The notes: generated by a model not told the origin, from the sequence alone. Shown: positions 1 to 11,689, numbered from the stretch's first letter. The stretch is 64,000 nt of DNA from Artemisia argyi (GCA_030686995.1 CM060703.1:2760501-2824500); one strand, 5' to 3'. Program-made: numbers and translations.

Positions 1-234
1 CTTTTGCTTTGGAGATTGCCCTTTTGCTTCTGAAATCAACCCGCTGCCAGAGTGCGGAGATTAGTCCCACCACCACCCGAACGCCTTGCATTATCCTCAT
101 CTTCTTTTTCATCTTCCATTGATAACCTGTGGTAGGACGGGTTGTTAAACGTCACTGCCGTGATGTAAACTGTTCATGAAGCAATTTGTCCTTTGGAATG
201 GTATTAATATGACAAACTTCACAAGAAAATTTGT
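1..234 (-). pseudogene. AHL exon-2 relic, type B (U0)
   Basis: On the minus strand this encodes a decayed second exon of an AHL (AT-hook motif nuclear-localized) gene: the 'NNPSYH' stretch that ends the PPC domain, a MED-E-K-ED acidic stretch and a Gly/Ser-rich tail. It matches the relics at 2,682, 10,665, 33,114 and 42,510. The 5' part no longer reads as protein. The splice acceptor that is CACAG in types A and C reads CACAA here. No first exon is nearby and the tail runs off the window edge. Confidence 0.6.
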
Positions 235-473
235 GAAAAACGACATAATCTATAAATTAGTTACAACTTTTTATGGAACAAGACATAGTAAAAAAGAATA
301 GTATCCAATACTATACATAGTTTGCAAATTAGTTTATGTGGAGTACTAGTGTTTTTTTCTGAACAAAAGAGAAAGAAGACAAAAGAAAGGATTTTGTCCC
401 ACATCGACTAATGAGTCCATGTTAACATCGGATAGCTTCCTATATATGGGAAGGTCCTGGTTAGCCAATCATT

Positions 474-664
474 ATGACAATGGGTAAGAGTTTGATAGTA
501 CTCAACTATGAAAGTTCCATTCCTCACTCTCTAGCCATATATGAAGTATGGAAAATAATGGACTTTCATAGTCATAGTTGTGGGCCCAGACACCCTAAAC
601 AAACACCAACTATCACTTTCATAGTGATAGTTGATTCCCAGGAATGGGTACCAAACGCACCCTA
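474..664. mobile_element. MITE-like insertion in U0
   Basis: This insertion of about 190 bp interrupts sequence that is continuous in the other units. Its right end, read on the minus strand, starts GGGTGCGTTTGGTACCCATT, a start typical of PIF/Harbinger-type MITEs. The interior has inverted 'aactatgaaagt' and 'actttcatagt' arms. The open frame here is an accident of the element. A 3-bp target duplication could not be fixed. Confidence 0.45.
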
Positions 665-1507
665 AGTGTTATACTATTAATAGTAGTTAACAATTTTTTG
701 AATTTGTCTTTGTTGAGTTGTTTTATGTTTTTTTTAACACAAAACTTAGTCTTTTTTAAACATAAAAGAATCGACAAAAGATAAATTTTATGATTGTTAA
801 GACTATCTAAAAAAAGTTAATAAAGCTATTTATGAAAACGTTACAGCGACTATCTAAAAAAAGTCACTAAGCTTCTATGAAAAATATAAACTAAATTGTT
901 CGTAAGACTTTCTTTATTAGTCACAAGAAACACTCCCATGTTCCATCATCACCAATACATCACAGGATTCATCATGACGTGAGCTTTTGCTCATCTTCTC
1001 ACTCTTTCCAACAAAAGATCAAAATTGTTGAGAACTTGGATCATGTTTCATCTCAGTCCCACCTCACAACTAATTTCCCTCACTTCTTCTCACTTTTTAC
1101 CTACATTGAATTAAATACCAACTTTATACAAATATACCTAAAAAAATACTTCATACACACTCACAAACCAAATAAATAATATACAGTTGCACGAAAACCA
1201 AGAGGCGAGCAGCTTGGCTAATTCACGCGTGAGTGAGATTGGTTTAGTGGGGATGGTGCGTGAGTAAGGCATCCATGCCTAGTCCCAGTTTCGGTTAAAG
1301 ACCCAGAATGGGCTACAGACCTATACTAATGAAGTTTTTATGTGAGAAAGTCAAGCTGGGAATTCCTTCTCTCATTTGTAAGATAAGACCCGTAGATGAA
1401 TTAGGAAAGCCTGGTTAAAGTGAAAGGCTACCAATAAGTTGAGTCTCATGCGTTACCATAGTCTAATATCAGGACATTAATTTCATACTCCTCGTACATT
1501 AAACTAA

Positions 1508-1800
1508 GTGTGCTCACGGTCCAAAAACCGGACCGAACTGGCCAAAACCGGATCGGACCGAGACCGAGTTAGGCAAAAATCTTAGACAGCAGACCGGACT
1601 GAATGTGGTCGATCCGGTCCTGTCTCGGTCGGTTCGGTCCAACAAGGCAAAATTGTCGGTTTTTGGTTCGGGCCGGACCGACAAAGACCGAGATGGAATT
1701 AGCCCAAAAGCTTAGACCGAGACCGAGACCGAATGTGGTCAGTCGGGTCCAGTCCGGTCCGGTTTTGGTCGGTCCGGTTTGTTCGGGTGGTTTGCTCAGC
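1508..1800. mobile_element. GGTCCGGT-rich insertion with 11-bp direct repeats
   Basis: About 290 bp of quasi-palindromic sequence built from variants of ggtccggt and ggaccgag. The direct repeat 'tacattaaact' occurs on both sides. The other units have continuous 'catttaact/catcaaactta' sequence at this site, so this is an insertion. Ends resemble gtgtgctcacgg on the left and, inverted, gggctgagcaaacc on the right. No coding capacity is credible. Confidence 0.5.
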
Positions 1801-2681
1801 CCTACATTAAACTTATAAAAATATATTAATTCAAGTTGTCTAAACTAGAACCGAGCATTTGGACGGGTCAATTAAGAAATCAGTTATAGTAACGATGAAA
1901 GTCGTCGCTAATAGTGGTCAAGGTCAAAGGTTGAAAAGTGACTATTTTGTTGTTTAGTGGACTTTTATTGACGACATGTGACATATGTCGTCACTAAAAG
2001 TCTCCGTCACAAAAAGTTAGAATTCTTGTAGTGCTAAAATATTGGTTTTTGTGTATTCAAGAATGAGGAGTTTAAAGGTCCCAAGTTGATATTGAGCTTG
2101 ACTCATGAAAAGGTATTAAAAAAAAAAAAAAAAATATGTACTTTGGTTGAAATGGAGTTTAAGTTTGGATTGTGACGATTCTTGATTTCAAAGCTTGAGC
2201 TCAACTAATATTATAAAGAGCTTTTACTAACTAAAGCTTAGCTAAAGTGTGCCTCATTTTGCTAGGTAAACTTTACTAGAGCTCAGATTGCCGAGTAAAT
2301 GCATTTTGTCTAAATTGTTTTTTATTCTATTTTTGTATGATTATGGAGTGTTTGGATTTACGCTTTCAAAAGACTACTCTAATTATTATGACTTGACTTT
2401 ATATAATTATCATATAATCAGTCCAAAGATACGCTTTCATTGTGTGTGCTATAGCGTATATGAAACTAAAAAAACTTCAGATTCAAAAGTTCAAGGTATA
2501 GGTTCTCACCAAACTATCATTCATCTATAAAGAGATCAACTTGATTTTTCGACTTTCACATGTACCTTCATTAGCATGTTGTTTACTTCAAGCAACAAAA
2601 ACTTGTTCAAAAACCATCTTGTACACCACATTCTTTTCACTAATTATGTAATTTTAGTAAACGTATGTGAATATGTCTTAA

Positions 2682-3130
2682 CTAGCTCCAAGAAAGAATC
2701 AACAAGTTTCTTCGATAAAGTTGTGAATATGTCTGAGCTTGTTGCGGTGTAGTTGACCATATAACGTTACTAGGAATGTGGCAGTTATACGTTGGTAAGA
2801 ACATTGAAAACGACGAAGGTGGTAGTGTCAAGGGAGGTGCATCATTGTGACCATAATCTCTCCCACTTTTACTCTGGAGATTGCCCTTTTGCTTCTGAAA
2901 CCAACCTGCTACTGGAATGCGGAGACTAATCCCACCACCACTCGAACGCCTTGCATTATCCTCGTCTTCTTTTTCATCTTCCATTGATAACGTGTGGTAG
3001 GACGGGTTGTTAAACGACACTGCCGTGATGTAAACTCTTCATGAAGCAATTTGTGCCCCTCAACGACGCAAACAAATATTTGTCCTCTTGAATGGTGTTA
3101 ATATGACAAACTTAGCAAGAAAATTCGTGT
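2682..3130 (-). pseudogene. AHL exon-2 relic, type B (U1)
   Basis: The open part (minus, from about 3,020) reads from the end of the PPC domain ('SFNNPSYHTLS') through an acidic MEDEKEDEDNA segment and a Gly/Ser/Gln tail. Upstream, the region homologous to the PPC core contains stop codons, and the acceptor position is mutated (CACGA in place of CACAG). No AT-hook exon adjoins it. It is a duplicated exon fragment, not a gene. Confidence 0.65.
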
Positions 3131-5595
3131 GCTGAACAAAACAAAAAGAAGACAAAAGAAAGGATTTCGTCCCACATCAACTATTGAGTCCATGTTAACA
3201 TCGGATAGCTTACTATATATTGGAAGGTCCTGGTGAGCCAAACATTATGAGTACTTCATATTTTATACTCTTAATAGTAGTTAACAATTTTACAAATTTG
3301 TCTTTTACAAAGTTGTTTGTGTGTTTTAAACACAAACAATTTATGTAAAGGCAAATTTTATGATCGTTAAAACTATCTAAAAAAAAGTTAAAGAAAGCTA
3401 TTTATGAAAAATGTAAAGTGACTTATATAAAAAAATTTAAAAAAGCTACTACGTATTTACAAATATATAAACTTAATTGGTCAGTGTGTAATATCAGGAC
3501 ATGAATTTCATATTCCCCATTCATTTAACTTACAAAACTTTATTAATTCAAGTGGTCCAACCTAGAACCGGGTATTTGGCCTGGTTAATTAAGAAATCAG
3601 CTATAGTGATGGTGAAAGTCATCGCTAATAATAGTCAAGGTCAAAGGTAGAAAAGCGATTATTTTGTTGTTTAAAAGTTAAAATTCTTGTAATGCTAAAA
3701 TATTGGTTTTCGTATTTTCAAGAATCAAGAGTGTAAAAAGGTCCCGAGTTGTATTGAGCTTGACTCGTGAAAAGGAAAAAAGGATGTGCTTTTGGTCAGT
3801 GGTGGAGCTAGAAAAAGTTGTGGGAAGGACGAAACAAAATTTTTTTCGGAAAAACATTAGATGTGAGGGCTGAGATGAAAAAAAATAATAATAATAAAAA
3901 AAAATAAAAAAAATAAAAAATAAATCACACATGAAATCGTGAAAAAATACACTAACGGACTTAGGCTTAGGGGGCCGAAACCCTTCCCAGTCCTCACTAA
4001 GCTCCGCCCTTGCTTTTGGTGGAAATGGAGTTTGAGTTTGGATTGTCACGATTCTCGATTAAGAAGCTCGAGCTTAGCTAATAGCCTAATATTATAAGTT
4101 TATAATATTCAAACTTGAGATTAACGAGCATATTCAGTATAGAGCTTATACTAATTAAAGCTCAGCTAAAGTGCGCCTCATTTTGCTAGGAAAACTTCAA
4201 CTTCACTTGAGCTCATATTGCCAAGTAAATGCATTTTTGTCTAGTTTGTTTTTTAATCTTAGTTTTTGTGTGACAGGAGTGTTTGGATTCACGTTGTCAA
4301 AAGACTACTCTAATTATTCTGACTTCACTTGATATAATTATCATATAATCAGTCAAAAGATGCACATTAAACACCCGAATACTGCGTTTTTTTCGTCATT
4401 GTGTGACAATGTTATATGTTTTTTCCACTAATAATGAGCTCAGCTTAGTTTTTTGAATTTCACTTGTACATTAGCATCTTCTTTACATATATCGAAAGAT
4501 TACTATAATGTGATTGAGGCCTGCGAATATAGTGTCCTAAACATAATTTCGCCCGAATTGGTGCGACTTCAACAATCAATTGCAGCCATATATATAGAAT
4601 CTGAATTGTGGTTCATGATGGATTTTGCAGCCGTATATATAGTGTGCATAAAGGGTTCATAATTCCGGATTTTTCAAGCCAAAAAAAGCCTTTAACCCGC
4701 TGTTAAGCCCACTACTAAAGGCTTGATCCATTTGTTAGTTATGTGTGGGAAGGCTTGATCCATTTCGTTCCTTACCTAATAGTGCAGAACTGCAGATTAA
4801 GGGCAAGTATTAGCCAGCTCTGCCACGTACGTCCCCTCCCTCTTCCCCTGCCCCTTTCCCGTCCTCTGAATTCCCCACTGCCATGATCATCTCTTTCAAA
4901 GCTAAACATGCACTTTCTTATATCGTCTACTTTTGTCACATGAAGGACCCCTTGGCTCCTGGAAAAGTTGGAATTTTTAACCATGTCAAAGGCTTTGGAT
5001 AAATTAGAATAATATGAGAAATAATTGTGATGGCATATTAAAAATTGAAATGAATGGAAACTTAAGTGGCAGTTTTAGCCCATCGATGAATAGGTAAAAC
5101 AGTGCAAATCATGATTGAAAGACAAAAGTCAGACAAGCCAAAAGTTGCCACAGTTTATCAGTAAAACAGTGCAATACGTTCTTTGGGTAAACCAGACCCG
5201 CCCGTTTCAAACAGTACAGCAGTTAAATGATTTGACCCATTATGAAACCCTGCCCATATTTATTGCCACCTCATGTCTGGACAATTTAGAGCCATTTACT
5301 CATGTTCGGACATATTGGGTTAGAAAAAATCGCCAAACGGGTCAGATGGGTTGAATTAGCTAATAGGTGAACACGCCATTTGGATTGAATACCAAAAGTC
5401 TAATTTTTAGGTGTACAAACTTTTCATTTTTAATGAAAAATATACTAGCCAAAGCCAACTCGGCTGGATTAAAACTATACAATAAATGGCGCACCCAAAC
5501 CACCCGCCTCGTCTACCTTGCCACCTCTACCAAACATTATTCTAGAACAATAAGAATAATAAGAAGATAATTGAAGTCCCAAGTTGGGTAATTCG
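3131..5595. other. S1 spacer of U1, no gene seen
   Basis: This is non-coding sequence repeated in U0, U2, U3 and U4. Recognisable shared landmarks are the 'cccacatcgac' block, the 'ggacatgaatttcatattcccc' block, a conserved 'gcagccatatatatag' segment, and a block at about 4,680-4,990 ('aggcttgatccattt'). Short open frames here are not conserved between copies. It holds one hAT-type MITE, listed separately. Confidence 0.6.
3797..4012. mobile_element. hAT-type MITE with 8-bp TSD (U1)
   Basis: The 216-bp insertion is bounded by the perfect direct repeat 'cttttggt' (3,789-3,796 and 4,013-4,020). Its inverted ends are CAGTGGTGGAGCTAG and, from the right, CAAGGGCGGAGCTTAG. The U2 (about 18,935) and U3 (about 34,456) copies show the empty site with a single 'cttttggt'. 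A related copy sits at exactly the same point in U4. Confidence 0.8.
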
Positions 5596-5810
5596 TTTAT
5601 TGATTTCAATACAAACTAACACCTAGACAACGAGGGTATTTAAACAAGTGAATAGCTTGGGAAGAAAGCTAATCTTTCGTTCCAAAAGTGTAAAATTTGT
5701 GCATAACAAAACTAGAAACAAAAAATGTCAAAACAATTCCATTGCAGTTTCTACCATTGTTCTTTTAGATACTCAACCGTCTTAGTTCGATCCACATAGA
5801 AGCTATTTTT

Positions 5811-7488
5811 CTAAGAAGACGAAGCAATTTCATCGAAGTACCCACTGAAAACGAGTTGTTGTAAATCACATTGATTCTTCATATCAACTATCATCTTATT
5901 GATCACGATGGTCTTGGTTTTTGCATACAATCTAGAAAAACATGCTTGCATCTCAACCCTTTTTGATGCAAGCACCTTGGTGAGTAGTAGTTTTAAATTT
6001 TGCAGTGTGCGGAATATCTCTTTAGTATCACGCGGTGGTCTAATCTGTCTTCTGAAATCTCTATCATTGCTATCAGCAAGTGTCTTCATCCACTTAGCCC
6101 TTTTAGTGTCAGTAGTATAAGCTTCTATTTTCTCTAGAATCTTCCATAAAGCTGCCATAAGGCGGTATGCCACTGTGGTGATTTTTATAGCTCTAGCCTC
6201 CTCATGTGAGACCATTGTAAAGGTCGCATTTGAAGAACTGCCAAGCAAATAATTTGTAACTTCAGCAGAATTTTATTTCCATTGCTTCTTGCTCCTCATC
6301 CGCTGCTTCTTGCTCCTCATCTGTTTGAAAAATCTCTAAACTACTCTTTAATTGACGAGTGTTTAAACACGCTAACGACCAAGTCTTTAAACCCTGTACC
6401 GGATAAATCTTTAAACTCTTTAAGCTAGGAAACGGGGAAGGTTGATGTGAGATAACTTCTTCCGAGGTAGAAAGAAGCTCGACAATCTCCAAGCTAAGTG
6501 CAAGATATTTGACACTGTGGAGACGTTGAAACACATCAGAGATTCTATGAACATTTGTCTTTTGTGGAGAAGATATACATAGATCCACCTTCTCCAAAGA
6601 ACGGCATCCATCCAAGGATAACTTTGGAAAATTAGTACCTTTAATGCGAAAGTAGGTAAGGTCACGCGCAGAAATAGTAAGTTCCCCTGGGAATCCACTA
6701 ATACGCCCACTGTAAATCTCATGAGGTTTATCCACAAATATTAGGTTCTTTAGCTGAGGTGTGTCCACATATATAAAATCCACCTTCCATTCTACTTTTT
6801 TAAGTGTCAGACTACGAAGTTGGGAATTAATTATAGTGAAACCTTCAGAGGGTTTACGTTCAAACATTACTTGACATCCCTCTAAGGTAAGATTCTTCAA
6901 GTTCTGACACATGGCTAAAAGAGAACTGCAGTTACCACACAATGAGACATGATGGAGACGTAAAGTAGTTAAAGCCGGGAGATCCCAAGGGAGGGAATCA
7001 GAACCCCAACCAATAGAGGTGCCCCTGCCAATCAATCTGAGATGTTTGAGCGACTTAGATTTCAACCGAGAGGGACAAATATAATAATCTCGAATGCTAA
7101 TAGTTAGTTTTTGGACATTGTGAGAGAATGCATAATCCAGAATTCTGTAGACAGACAATTCAGCATCCCCTCGAACAGGAAGGTGCAGGCTGACAGAAGA
7201 TACGTCTATCTTATTATTACGGGCAGAGAGAACATCGTTAACAAATGCATGATAGGGTGAGGATTTCGACAATTGTTCGTAACGTGAAAGTTTGAGATTC
7301 GGCATTGAAAAATTGAGATTTGGCATTGAAGCACGAATAGACCTCCATCTAGAAGACAAAAAACTTAATCTGATAGCATATTTGATGTCGATGTACGAGA
7401 GGATTTTATATATAAGATCATCGGGCAAGTTGCTTAGTCTATCAACTTTCGTCCCACTCTCCATGGTCGAACTAGCTAGAGCACTCAT
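5811..7488 (-). pseudogene. F-box/LRR protein gene, copy 1, frameshifted
   Basis: The minus-strand gene encodes an N-terminal F-box (LSNLPDDLIYKILSYI, about residues 18-33, in a domain of about 17-55), then irregular leucine-rich repeats to about residue 370. F-box proteins of this class are substrate receptors of SCF ubiquitin ligases, with the F-box binding SKP1 and the LRRs binding target. Compared with copies 2 and 3, two bases are missing at about 6,270 next to 'gcagaattttattt', so the first frame ends after 408 residues at 6,262 and the conserved C-terminal 150 residues lie in another frame (5,811-6,248). F-box and LRRs are intact, so a truncated protein is possible. A poly(A) signal candidate (AATAAA, minus) lies at 5,596-5,601. 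The gene has no introns. Confidence 0.75.
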
Positions 7489-7750
7489 TATGAACTTAAG
7501 CGTGAGGAATGATAATAGAGACGTAGGGTTTTTGGGATTATGAATGTGAATTAATCAAATCAATATATATAAGTTTCTGGCTATTTGAGATTTGGAATCA
7601 TGTCCAAATTTGCGCCTCACCGAAACTGACGTACAAAAATAATATAAGGTATAGCGTTTGTATATTTTAGCCCAAATAATATATGCATCCAGGCCCAACA
7701 AAATTTGGATTCTAGTCGATAGGCTAGGTCGAGCTCACATAAAACACAAT
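7489..7750 (-). promoter_or_regulatory. F-box copy 1 promoter
   Basis: A TATA-like TTATATATATTG lies on the minus strand at about 7,560-7,571, some 75 bases upstream of the start codon. The whole region of about 250 bp is conserved upstream of all four F-box copies and occurs once more without a gene at 23,018. Transcription start is inferred only. Confidence 0.5.
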
Positions 7751-8001
7751 TTCTTACTTATGATTATTATTCACATTTGACTTTTTTAGTGTTTAGCTTT
7801 CAACTTTGAGCATAAATATTTTTTTTTATGATATATATTACTTGATACAAAATATATAAATAGATTGAGCTTAAATGTATTTTCATTCGTATAATTTTCA
7901 TCAAGTATTATATAACACGAATAAAAATATTTAAAATCAAAGTTGCAAAATAAAGACTTCAAAAGTCAAACATGGACAATAATTATAAGACGGAGGTAGT
8001 A
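7751..8001. mobile_element. Stowaway-like MITE (U1)
   Basis: The right end, read on the minus strand, is TACTACCTCCGTCTTATAAT, the classic Stowaway (Tc1/mariner) terminus. The left end (acttatgattattattcacatttgac) is its inverted partner. The interior is AT-rich and non-coding. U4 has a copy with a damaged left end at 47,484-47,705. U2, U3 and the orphan promoter at 23,018 lack it. Confidence 0.7.
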
Positions 8002-8325
8002 GTAAGTTTTAAAAGGGGTAAATTGCTAAATTGCCCACGAAACCAATTTTGTTTCAATTTTGTCATTGAAGCTGATGTGGCGGTGTAAAAAGCCCACGAA
8101 GCGTTACGAGTGTTAAATCCAACTACGCCTAATTCACCTAAGGCCCAATCAACTCCACCTACGGCCCATTCCTTAAACACCAGCTCACCTTACCAGCCTT
8201 CTACACCAACCCATTACCATAGCCAATTTCCACATCGGACCATTTCACAAATATCTCTCCTGGACCAACATCTTCGGCCCCGCCGCATTAGCCAGTTACA
8301 TCCACCAGCCCATGGTCACTCGTGC
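8002..8325. repeat. Conserved block between F-box promoter and type C relic
   Basis: About 300 bp, beginning 'aaattgcccacgaaacca' and continuing with 'aaggcccaatcaactccacc', conserved at 22,430, 30,669 and 47,725. It is open on both strands in several copies, but the frames differ in length and no family is recognised. I treat it as non-coding. Confidence 0.4.
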
Positions 8326-8610
8326 TCAAGTCGGCACTGTCAAACCAAATCCTCGTCCATAAACTCTACCACTTGGTTTTGGGGATTGAACTCTGCCTCC
8401 AGAACTAGTTCCGCCACCACCCGAATGCCTTGCATTGTCCTCATCTTCTTTTTCATCTTCTATTTGTAATATGTTGAGGGACTGGTTGTTAAACCATAAT
8501 GTAAATTTTCCCTGAAGCAATTGATGGCTCCTCTACGACCCAACCAATATTTGTCATCCGAGACCCCGTTAGCATTGATATGACAAACTTCGTAATAAAA
8601 TCTATGAAAA
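8326..8610 (-). pseudogene. AHL exon-2 relic, type C (U1)
   Basis: On the minus strand it reads from a preserved CACAG-like acceptor region through a broken PPC end into MEDEKEDEDNARHSGGGG and a short Gly/Ser tail. Stop codons interrupt the PPC part ('FNNPSY' has become frameshifted). The plus-strand Pro/Ser/Thr-rich open frame over 8,110-8,469 is antisense to it. Same relic at 30,990 and 48,044; fragments at 22,780 and 40,470. Confidence 0.6.
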
Positions 8611-8838
8611 ACAACATAATCTACAAATTAGTTACCAACTTTTATGGAACAAGACATAGTAAAAATGAATAGTATCCAATACTATCCATAGTTTGCAATG
8701 ATTGACAAGTTTGCAAATTAGATTATGTTATCGCTAGTGTTTTTTTGCTGAACAAAACACAAAGAAGACAAAAGAAAAGGATTTTATCCCACATCGACCA
8801 TTGAGTCTATGTGTACCGTGAAGTTACATAATGACAAA

Positions 8839-9160
8839 CTAGTTATAATGCGCGCACGCGCGGAGTTTTTTTTTAAAAATTTTTGAATCATATATTTTTA
8901 TTTATTAAAAATCAAATAATTTAATCTTTGTTTTGTTTGATTTATGATTTTTAATTATAGTTTTTTATTATTAAAGATAATTTTTAAAAATTTTTAATCA
9001 TATTGTTAATTGTATCTTATCTATATTTTTTGTATTTATTTTCTACTTATGTTATGGGTAAATATAAAATGTTACCTAATAAGAAAATAATATTTTTTTT
9101 AAATAATATTATTACTAAATAAGGTATGGTTTAGTTTCTTTGAAATGAAAAAGTCCTCGG
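8839..9160 (-). mobile_element. Helitron 3' terminus fragment
   Basis: On the minus strand the sequence ends in a perfect CGCGC/GCGCG hairpin (8,850-8,862), seven AT-rich bases, then CTAG followed by host T. This is the usual Helitron 3' end. The other units read 'atgacaaatgactatag' at this place. The 5' end is not visible, and about 150 bp of S2 sequence present in U2-U4 is missing here. Confidence 0.55.
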
Positions 9161-10060
9161 TTTTTATTTTACTTTTGGACACTGAAAAGGGTGGAACTAA
9201 TGACCTCTTGATTAAGATTTAAGCTCTTAATCATCTATCCGATCCTAACACCTCATTTGTGATAAGTTATGCCTTTACTTCTATTTATGTACATAAATGT
9301 AAAGGTCGTGAGTTGATATTGAACTCGGCTCATATTATAATATGCAAACTCGAGCATAGTTTAATGAATCTGCTTGTTAACTATGGAGCTTATACTAACA
9401 AAAGCTGGTAAAGTGCGCCTCAGTTTGCTAGGTAAACTTCATTAGCATGTTGTTTACTTCAAGCAATAAAGAACTTGTTCAAAAACCATCTTGTACACCA
9501 CATTCTTATCAATAATTATGTAATTTTAGTAAACGTATGTGCTAAATTGATACAAATTCCTCAAGCTCTATTTTGTAAATCTGTATCGAGTAGGTTGATG
9601 CACTTTCAGTTAGTATATAGCCACTAAGGAGCTAAGGAGCTAAATAGCCTATAAGGAGCTAAGATGGACTAGTCTTTGCTCTTTTGACTTCGTCCGTTAC
9701 ATACCAACTCTTTCTAGCCGGTTTAGCAACAAAAGAATGACAAGTAAGGGTAAACAGCTTCCCGAGTTCACAGTCTTGTTACCGATTATTATGTTATTTT
9801 GATAATTTAGTGTAAGATATAGTAAACTTAAAACACAAACCAAAACACCCCCTTGCATGCTCAAATAGTAAAATGGTACAAATTTGCAAAATTTTCTATC
9901 CAGTCAATCTGTTTTGACATTATTAAAACTTCTACTGTTAACAAGAAAAAACATGCTAATCTAAAGTCTAAACCTAGATACTAAACTTGTCAACAACATC
10001 AAACTAACTGAACTATTAACAAAGAGTAACTAATCTACCAAATGATTATCAAATCCATGC
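9161..10060. other. S2 spacer of U1, no gene seen
   Basis: Non-coding block shared with 31,680-32,509, 41,030-41,929 and 48,720-49,477. It contains the 'cattagcatgttgtttac' site used in the U0 deletion. No RNA gene or open frame with support. Confidence 0.5.
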
Positions 10061-10540
10061 TCATGAAGAATCCATTAAACGGCTCGGTGGCTCCATGAAA
10101 GAATCATCAACATTTTTCTTCAATTCAATAAAGTGGTAGTGTCCATATGACGCCACCGGGCATGTAGCAGCTATACATTGGTAAGGACATTGCAGCCGAC
10201 GAAGATTGTACTGCATCATAGTTCTGTCCGTAATATCCGCCACCTGATTTTGGAGATTGAACTTTTGCTTCTGAAACCAACCCGCTACCAGTATGTGGAT
10301 ACTGCACTGTGCCTCCGGAATTAGTCCCACCACCACCCGAATGCCTTGCATAATTATCCTCACCTTCTTTTTTATCTTCCATTGTTAACCTGTGGTAGTA
10401 CGGGTTGTTAAACGATGCTGCTACGATGTAAACTGTTCCTGAAGCGATCAGTGGCCCCTCATCAACCCCACCAAGTATTTGTCCTCCTCTGCTGGACCCG
10501 AAGGTATTGATATGACAAATTTCTCAAGAAAATCTGCGAA
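10061..10540 (-). pseudogene. AHL exon-2 relic, type A (U1)
   Basis: The minus strand retains an acceptor (CGCAG before ATTTTCTTGAG), the start of the PPC half ('DFLEKFVISIP'), then a 5-base insertion relative to the 42-kb copy that throws 'GQILGG...' out of frame. The downstream MEDKKEGEDN acidic segment and Gly/Ser tail ending in GGVIWTLPLY are open from 10,382 to 10,125. No first exon is adjacent. The same 5-base insertion is found at 32.9 kb and 50.0 kb. Confidence 0.65.
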
Positions 10541-10664
10541 AAAACGACAAAAATTCTCAAATTAGTTTCACCTTCTATAAAAATTTTGAACTATCTTACT
10601 GATCAAGAACAATGCAAAACTGATTATAGCTACTGGAGATCCCTTAACTAGCTCCAAGAAAGAA

Positions 10665-11100
10665 TCAACAAGTTTCTTCAATAAAGTTGTGAATATGTCT
10701 GAGCTTGTTGCGGTGTAGTTGACCATATAACGTCTCTAGGCATCTGGCAGCTATACACTGGTAAGAACATTGCAGACAACGATGGTGGTGTTGTTGACGG
10801 AGGTGCATCATAATTGCCGTGTACATAATCTCTGCCACTTTTGCTTTGGAGATTGCCCTTTTGCTTCTGAAATCAACCCGCTGCCAGAGTGCGGAGATTA
10901 GTCCCACCACCACCCGAACGCCTTGCATTATCCTCATCTTCTTTTTCATCTTCCATTGATAACCTGTGGTAGGACGGGTTGTTAAACGTCACTGCCATGA
11001 TGTAAACTGTTCATGCAGCAATTTGAGCACCCCAACGAGGCCACCAAATATTTGTCCTTTGGAATGGTATTAATATGACAAACTTCACAAGAAAATTTGT
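10665..11100 (-). pseudogene. AHL exon-2 relic, type B (U2)
   Basis: This is a frameshifted type B relic. The Gly-rich tail region and 'MEDEKEDEDNARRSGGG'-like coding survive in pieces in two frames. The acceptor reads CACAA. The sequence is nearly the same as 1-234 and 33,114-33,550. Confidence 0.6.
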
Positions 11101-11689
11101 GAAAAACGACATAATCTATAAATTAGTTACAACTTTTTATGGAACAAGACATAGTAAAAAAGAATAGTATCCAATACTATACATAGTTTGCAAATTAGTT
11201 TATGTGGAGTACTAGTGTTTTTTGCTGAACAAAACAAAAAGAAGACAAAAGAAAGGAGTTTGTCCCACATCGACTATTGTGTCCATGTTAACATCGGATA
11301 GCTTACTATATATACTGGAAGGTCCTGGTTAGCCAAACATTATGAGTATTTCATATGGATATATGTAAATATTTTATACTCTTAATAGTAGTTAACAATT
11401 TTTTAAATTTGTCTTCGTCAGAGTTGTTTTGTGTTTTGTAAAGTGACTATCTAAAAAAAAGTTAATAAAGCTATTTATGAAAAATATAAACTGACTATCT
11501 AAAAAAGTTAAAAAAGCTAGTGGACCCTAACAAAACCGGGTTTAGGGCAAACCTCCCCTAGCCCTAGCCCTAGCCCTGTTTTTCATTGTTTTTGCAGCTT
11601 TTTTGTCCCCTTCCTCATTCTTTATTATTATTATTTTTTTTTTTTATTTTTTTTTTTAAAGTTTTTAGTCCTTTTTTTTTGTTTGTTTA

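Larger units (their letters stand above)
1..2671. repeat. Unit U0 of the tandem block, internally deleted
   Basis: This partial copy of the block has type B relic, then S1 spacer, then jumps at about 2,565 straight into S2 sequence, so the F-box gene and type C relic are missing. A second jump at about 2,657-2,672 removes the type A relic and leads into the type B relic of U1. The stretch 920-1,480 has no counterpart in the other units and contains nothing I recognise. No intact gene is present. Confidence 0.65.
2672..10650. repeat. Unit U1 of the tandem block
   Basis: This is the most complete unit: type B relic (2,682), S1 spacer, F-box copy 1 (minus), promoter, Stowaway-like MITE, type C relic (8,326), Helitron terminus, S2 spacer and type A relic (10,061). 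Homology to U3 and U4 is continuous except for the insertions listed separately. It shares an hAT-type MITE and a Stowaway-like MITE with U4 only. Confidence 0.75.

Noticed and set aside
474..665. Small open frame of 63 codons
   Set aside because: Lies inside a MITE-like insertion, has no family resemblance and is absent from the other units.
5115..5354. 79-codon open frame recurring at 35,356 and 44,851
   Set aside because: Repeated only because S1 is repeated; changes are scattered over all codon positions and no domain is recognised.
8110..8469. Pro/Ser/Thr-rich open frame of 119 codons, repeated at 30,677 and 47,814
   Set aside because: It is antisense to the AHL type C relic and adjoining spacer. 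Its conservation is explained by recent duplication, and its composition is that of non-coding sequence.
11550..11580. Telomere-like 'ccctagccctagccctag'
   Set aside because: Three copies only, differs from the plant telomere repeat and is part of the transposon left end.
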